DNA of 34,738 bases from Thermodesulfovibrionales bacterium (GTDB taxonomy: Bacteria; Nitrospirota; Thermodesulfovibrionia; Thermodesulfovibrionales; UBA9159). Numbering within the stretch: the stretch's first letter is position 1; each line of letters opens with the position of its first letter. A model generated the notes under the pieces. That model was not told where the DNA came from and did no database searches. It saw only the letters and a program-made list of their open reading frames with translations. The translations under genes and the position numbers were made by a program. Below, piece after piece: positions 33,307 through 34,738 of this stretch. The stretch is taken from positions 1-34,738 of the forward strand of contig DASRZP010000064.1 in NCBI GenBank assembly GCA_035686305.1, in the 5' to 3' direction.

Positions 33307-34128
33307 ATGGAAAAGATCAGCGGTTCTCTCTGGAGCGTCAGGATGAGGGCGTCCAGAAAAGGGAAGAAGAGGCGTCTATCCGGAGGAAAGAGCGGCGAAG
33401 AGAAGGCGATCCATGTTTCAGGCGCCGAGGGACTCTATGCCTCTTGCGAGATACCTCGCATTGTCGATGGCTACCTCAAGAGGGCAATAAACCACCCACG
33501 GGGACTGCCGGATACCATAACCCTCACCATCGAGAAGGTGAACGAGGAGCCTCTCGCCATACCTCTTCTGCCGGTTTCGACCATTGTCTGTCAATCACCT
33601 CATGAAGCCAGGAGAGTTATCTGCTCATTATTGTCGGAGGCAGGGCTGTCGAGAGAGGTCATCGAGCGGGGTATCAGGATTGCGGCCGGAAATGAAGTTA
33701 TGCGCGGCGCATCACTCATACGTTCGGTGTCGGGCATCCGGGCTGAGCCGGACACGTTGAGGGGGGTGCGGGTATCGAGACTCGGGATCGAAAGATCCTC
33801 TGAGAGGAGATTGTCGCGGGGCCTTGCGAGAGGCGGTATAAATACGTCTACGGTGAAGGAGGCGGTTGTCCTTGCATCCAAGGTGGCCTCGTGCGGCGGT
33901 GTGGTTGCCGAACTCTGTATATCCGATGATCCTCATTATACGACAGGGTATGTCGCGTCGGCAGGTCTCGGCTACGTCCGTGTAACGAAGATCAAAGATC
34001 CAGGGAGCATGAGCGGAGGGAGGATATTCTTCGTCGAAGAGAAGGCAGACGTAAGCCCCATCATAGATTATCTTGAAAAGATACCGGTTATCGCGACTCT
34101 CCCGCCAAGGGATCGCGTCTCTCGATGA
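33307..34128 (+). CDS. bioW: 6-carboxyhexanoate-CoA ligase (pimeloyl-CoA synthetase) BioW
   Basis: 273 residues. Activates pimelate with ATP and CoA to pimeloyl-CoA for biotin. Matches the Bacillus BioW pattern: WSVRMRAS (YSVRMRAS), HVSGAEGLY, RGASLI, RGVRVSRLGIE, HSxVP replaced by RGGIN then KEAVVLASKVA (EALALASKV), VAELCISDDPHYTTGYVASAGLGYVRVT (AELCWSDDPDYITGYVA), RVFF-like GGRIFFVEE. A basic stretch (SRKGKKRRLSGGKSGEEK) between the first two blocks is an extra loop. ATG 33307 with GAGGTG nine bases ahead; GTG 33295 in the same frame is less likely. No other bio genes are in the window. Stop overlaps the next ATG (ATGA). Confidence 0.9.
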   Translation: MEKISGSLWSVRMRASRKGKKRRLSGGKSGEEKAIHVSGAEGLYASCEIPRIVDGYLKRAINHPRGLPDTITLTIEKVNEEPLAIPLLPVSTIVCQSPHEARRVICSLLSEAGLSREVIERGIRIAAGNEVMRGASLIRSVSGIRAEPDTLRGVRVSRLGIERSSERRLSRGLARGGINTSTVKEAVVLASKVASCGGVVAELCISDDPHYTTGYVASAGLGYVRVTKIKDPGSMSGGRIFFVEEKADVSPIIDYLEKIPVIATLPPRDRVSR

Positions 34129-34738
34129 AGTCACCGATTCTCCTCATTGCCAACCCCGCTGCGAGGCATGCCTCTGAAAAGGGCATCGAAAGGGCCGCGA
34201 ATCTGCTGCGTTCAGGAGGTTGGGACGTCCGGGTCTTATTCACATGCAAAAAGGGAGACGCTGAGGCCTTTGCCCGACATGCACAGGCTGAAGGTATCTC
34301 CCTTATCATGGCCGCAGGTGGTGACGGCACGTTGAACGAAGTGATAAACGGTATCGTCCATACCGATGTCTCCATGGCGATTCTGCCAATGGGGACGACC
34401 AACGTCCTGGCCAAGGAACTCGGCATTCCCGAAGATATTGAGGGCGCCGTGAACAGGGCTCTCAAGGGGAGGCCACGGGCCGTCTCCCTTGGAAGGATCA
34501 CCGTCGGCCAGCTTCCGTCGCCTCTTACGCGATACTTCTGCCTTATGGCGGGAATAGGGTTCGATGGAGACGCGGTGTATAGATTCAGCACTTCTCTCAA
34601 GAGATTTTCCGGCAAGGCAGCGTACATCCTCAGCGGTATGAAAACGCTCCTGCACTATTCTCCCGAACCACTGACATTCTCTATGGACGGAAAATCATGC
34701 AGGGGATATTCGGCAATCATATGCAAGGCCGCGCGGTA
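34125..34738 (+). CDS. Diacylglycerol-kinase-family (YegS/BmrU-like) lipid kinase, cut by the window end
   Basis: First 204 residues of a gene that continues past the window. Motifs of the DagK catalytic domain: LLIANPAARHAS near the N-terminus, the nucleotide-binding GGDGTLNEVINGI at ~60, and LPMGTTNVLAKELGIP after it. Proteins of this type phosphorylate diacylglycerol or related lipids at the membrane. ATG 34125 overlaps the BioW stop (ATGA), suggesting co-transcription, although no functional link with biotin is obvious. Confidence 0.88.
   Translation, partial: MKSPILLIANPAARHASEKGIERAANLLRSGGWDVRVLFTCKKGDAEAFARHAQAEGISLIMAAGGDGTLNEVINGIVHTDVSMAILPMGTTNVLAKELGIPEDIEGAVNRALKGRPRAVSLGRITVGQLPSPLTRYFCLMAGIGFDGDAVYRFSTSLKRFSGKAAYILSGMKTLLHYSPEPLTFSMDGKSCRGYSAIICKAAR

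Noticed and set aside
1-34738. CRISPR arrays, tRNA or rRNA genes, IS transposases
   Set aside because: No regularly spaced repeats, no tRNA-like or rRNA sequence and no transposase frame were recognised on either strand.

Overview
The window looks like a chromosomal segment of a Gram-negative, flexible or anaerobic bacterium. It has lipoproteins with lipoboxes, type IV pilus minor pilins, two probable sigma-54 promoters, a separate-subunit class I fumarase and an archease/RtcB pair. A Nitrospirota- or Desulfobacterota-like host is my inference from this gene mix; no rRNA or marker gene is present to settle it. UGA is an ordinary stop codon in this genome, because many genes here end with it.

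Layout. (1) 112-2034, minus strand: an OLD-like SMC/ABC-type ATPase and a TOPRIM (DUF4276-like) partner lie directly behind the promoter, ribosome site and first 27 codons of a truncated DAHP synthase gene, which suggests a module that landed in an aroF-type gene. (2) 2177-6294, plus strand: fumarase alpha subunit, an NDUFA9-like SDR, archease, and RtcB RNA ligase. The rtcB frame is interrupted once, by a TGA exactly at the universally conserved metal-binding cysteine (residue 99). An 11-bp hairpin suited to a bacterial SECIS element follows. I read this as a selenocysteine-containing RtcB, the standout observation of the window. (3) 6313-16132, minus strand: a minor-pilin/tip-adhesin operon (two FimT/GspH-type pilins, a small exported protein, PilY1, PilV-, PilW- and PilX-like proteins, and an Ig-like lipoprotein), with a sigma-54-type promoter in front of its first gene. 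(4) 16483-27019, plus strand: a sensory block with a 60-residue membrane protein, a symporter-STAC-PAS-histidine kinase (CrbS/CbrA architecture), and a duplicated pair of [NtrC-type response regulator + cNMP/CBS/nucleotidyltransferase protein], followed by a DnaQ-like exonuclease. The first regulator has lost the Walker, GAFTGA and DNA-binding features; the second is intact. (5) 27071-31241: DUF485 protein, acetate/solute symporter ActP and acetyl-CoA synthetase. (6) 31316-34738: isochorismatase-family hydrolase, an Rrf2 regulator (minus), a small lipoprotein, a duplicated cysteine-rich protein, BioW and the start of a diacylglycerol-kinase-family lipid kinase.

How it fits together. Blocks 4 and 5 together form an acetate uptake and activation locus with its own sensing system: acetate enters by ActP, is activated by Acs, and the symporter-kinase with the sigma-54 activator probably sets expression. 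One sigma-54-type promoter lies inside the sensory block and another before the pilins, so the adjacent activator could act on either. Block 2 places the RtcB activator archease one gene before RtcB, supporting a working RNA ligation system despite the in-frame UGA.
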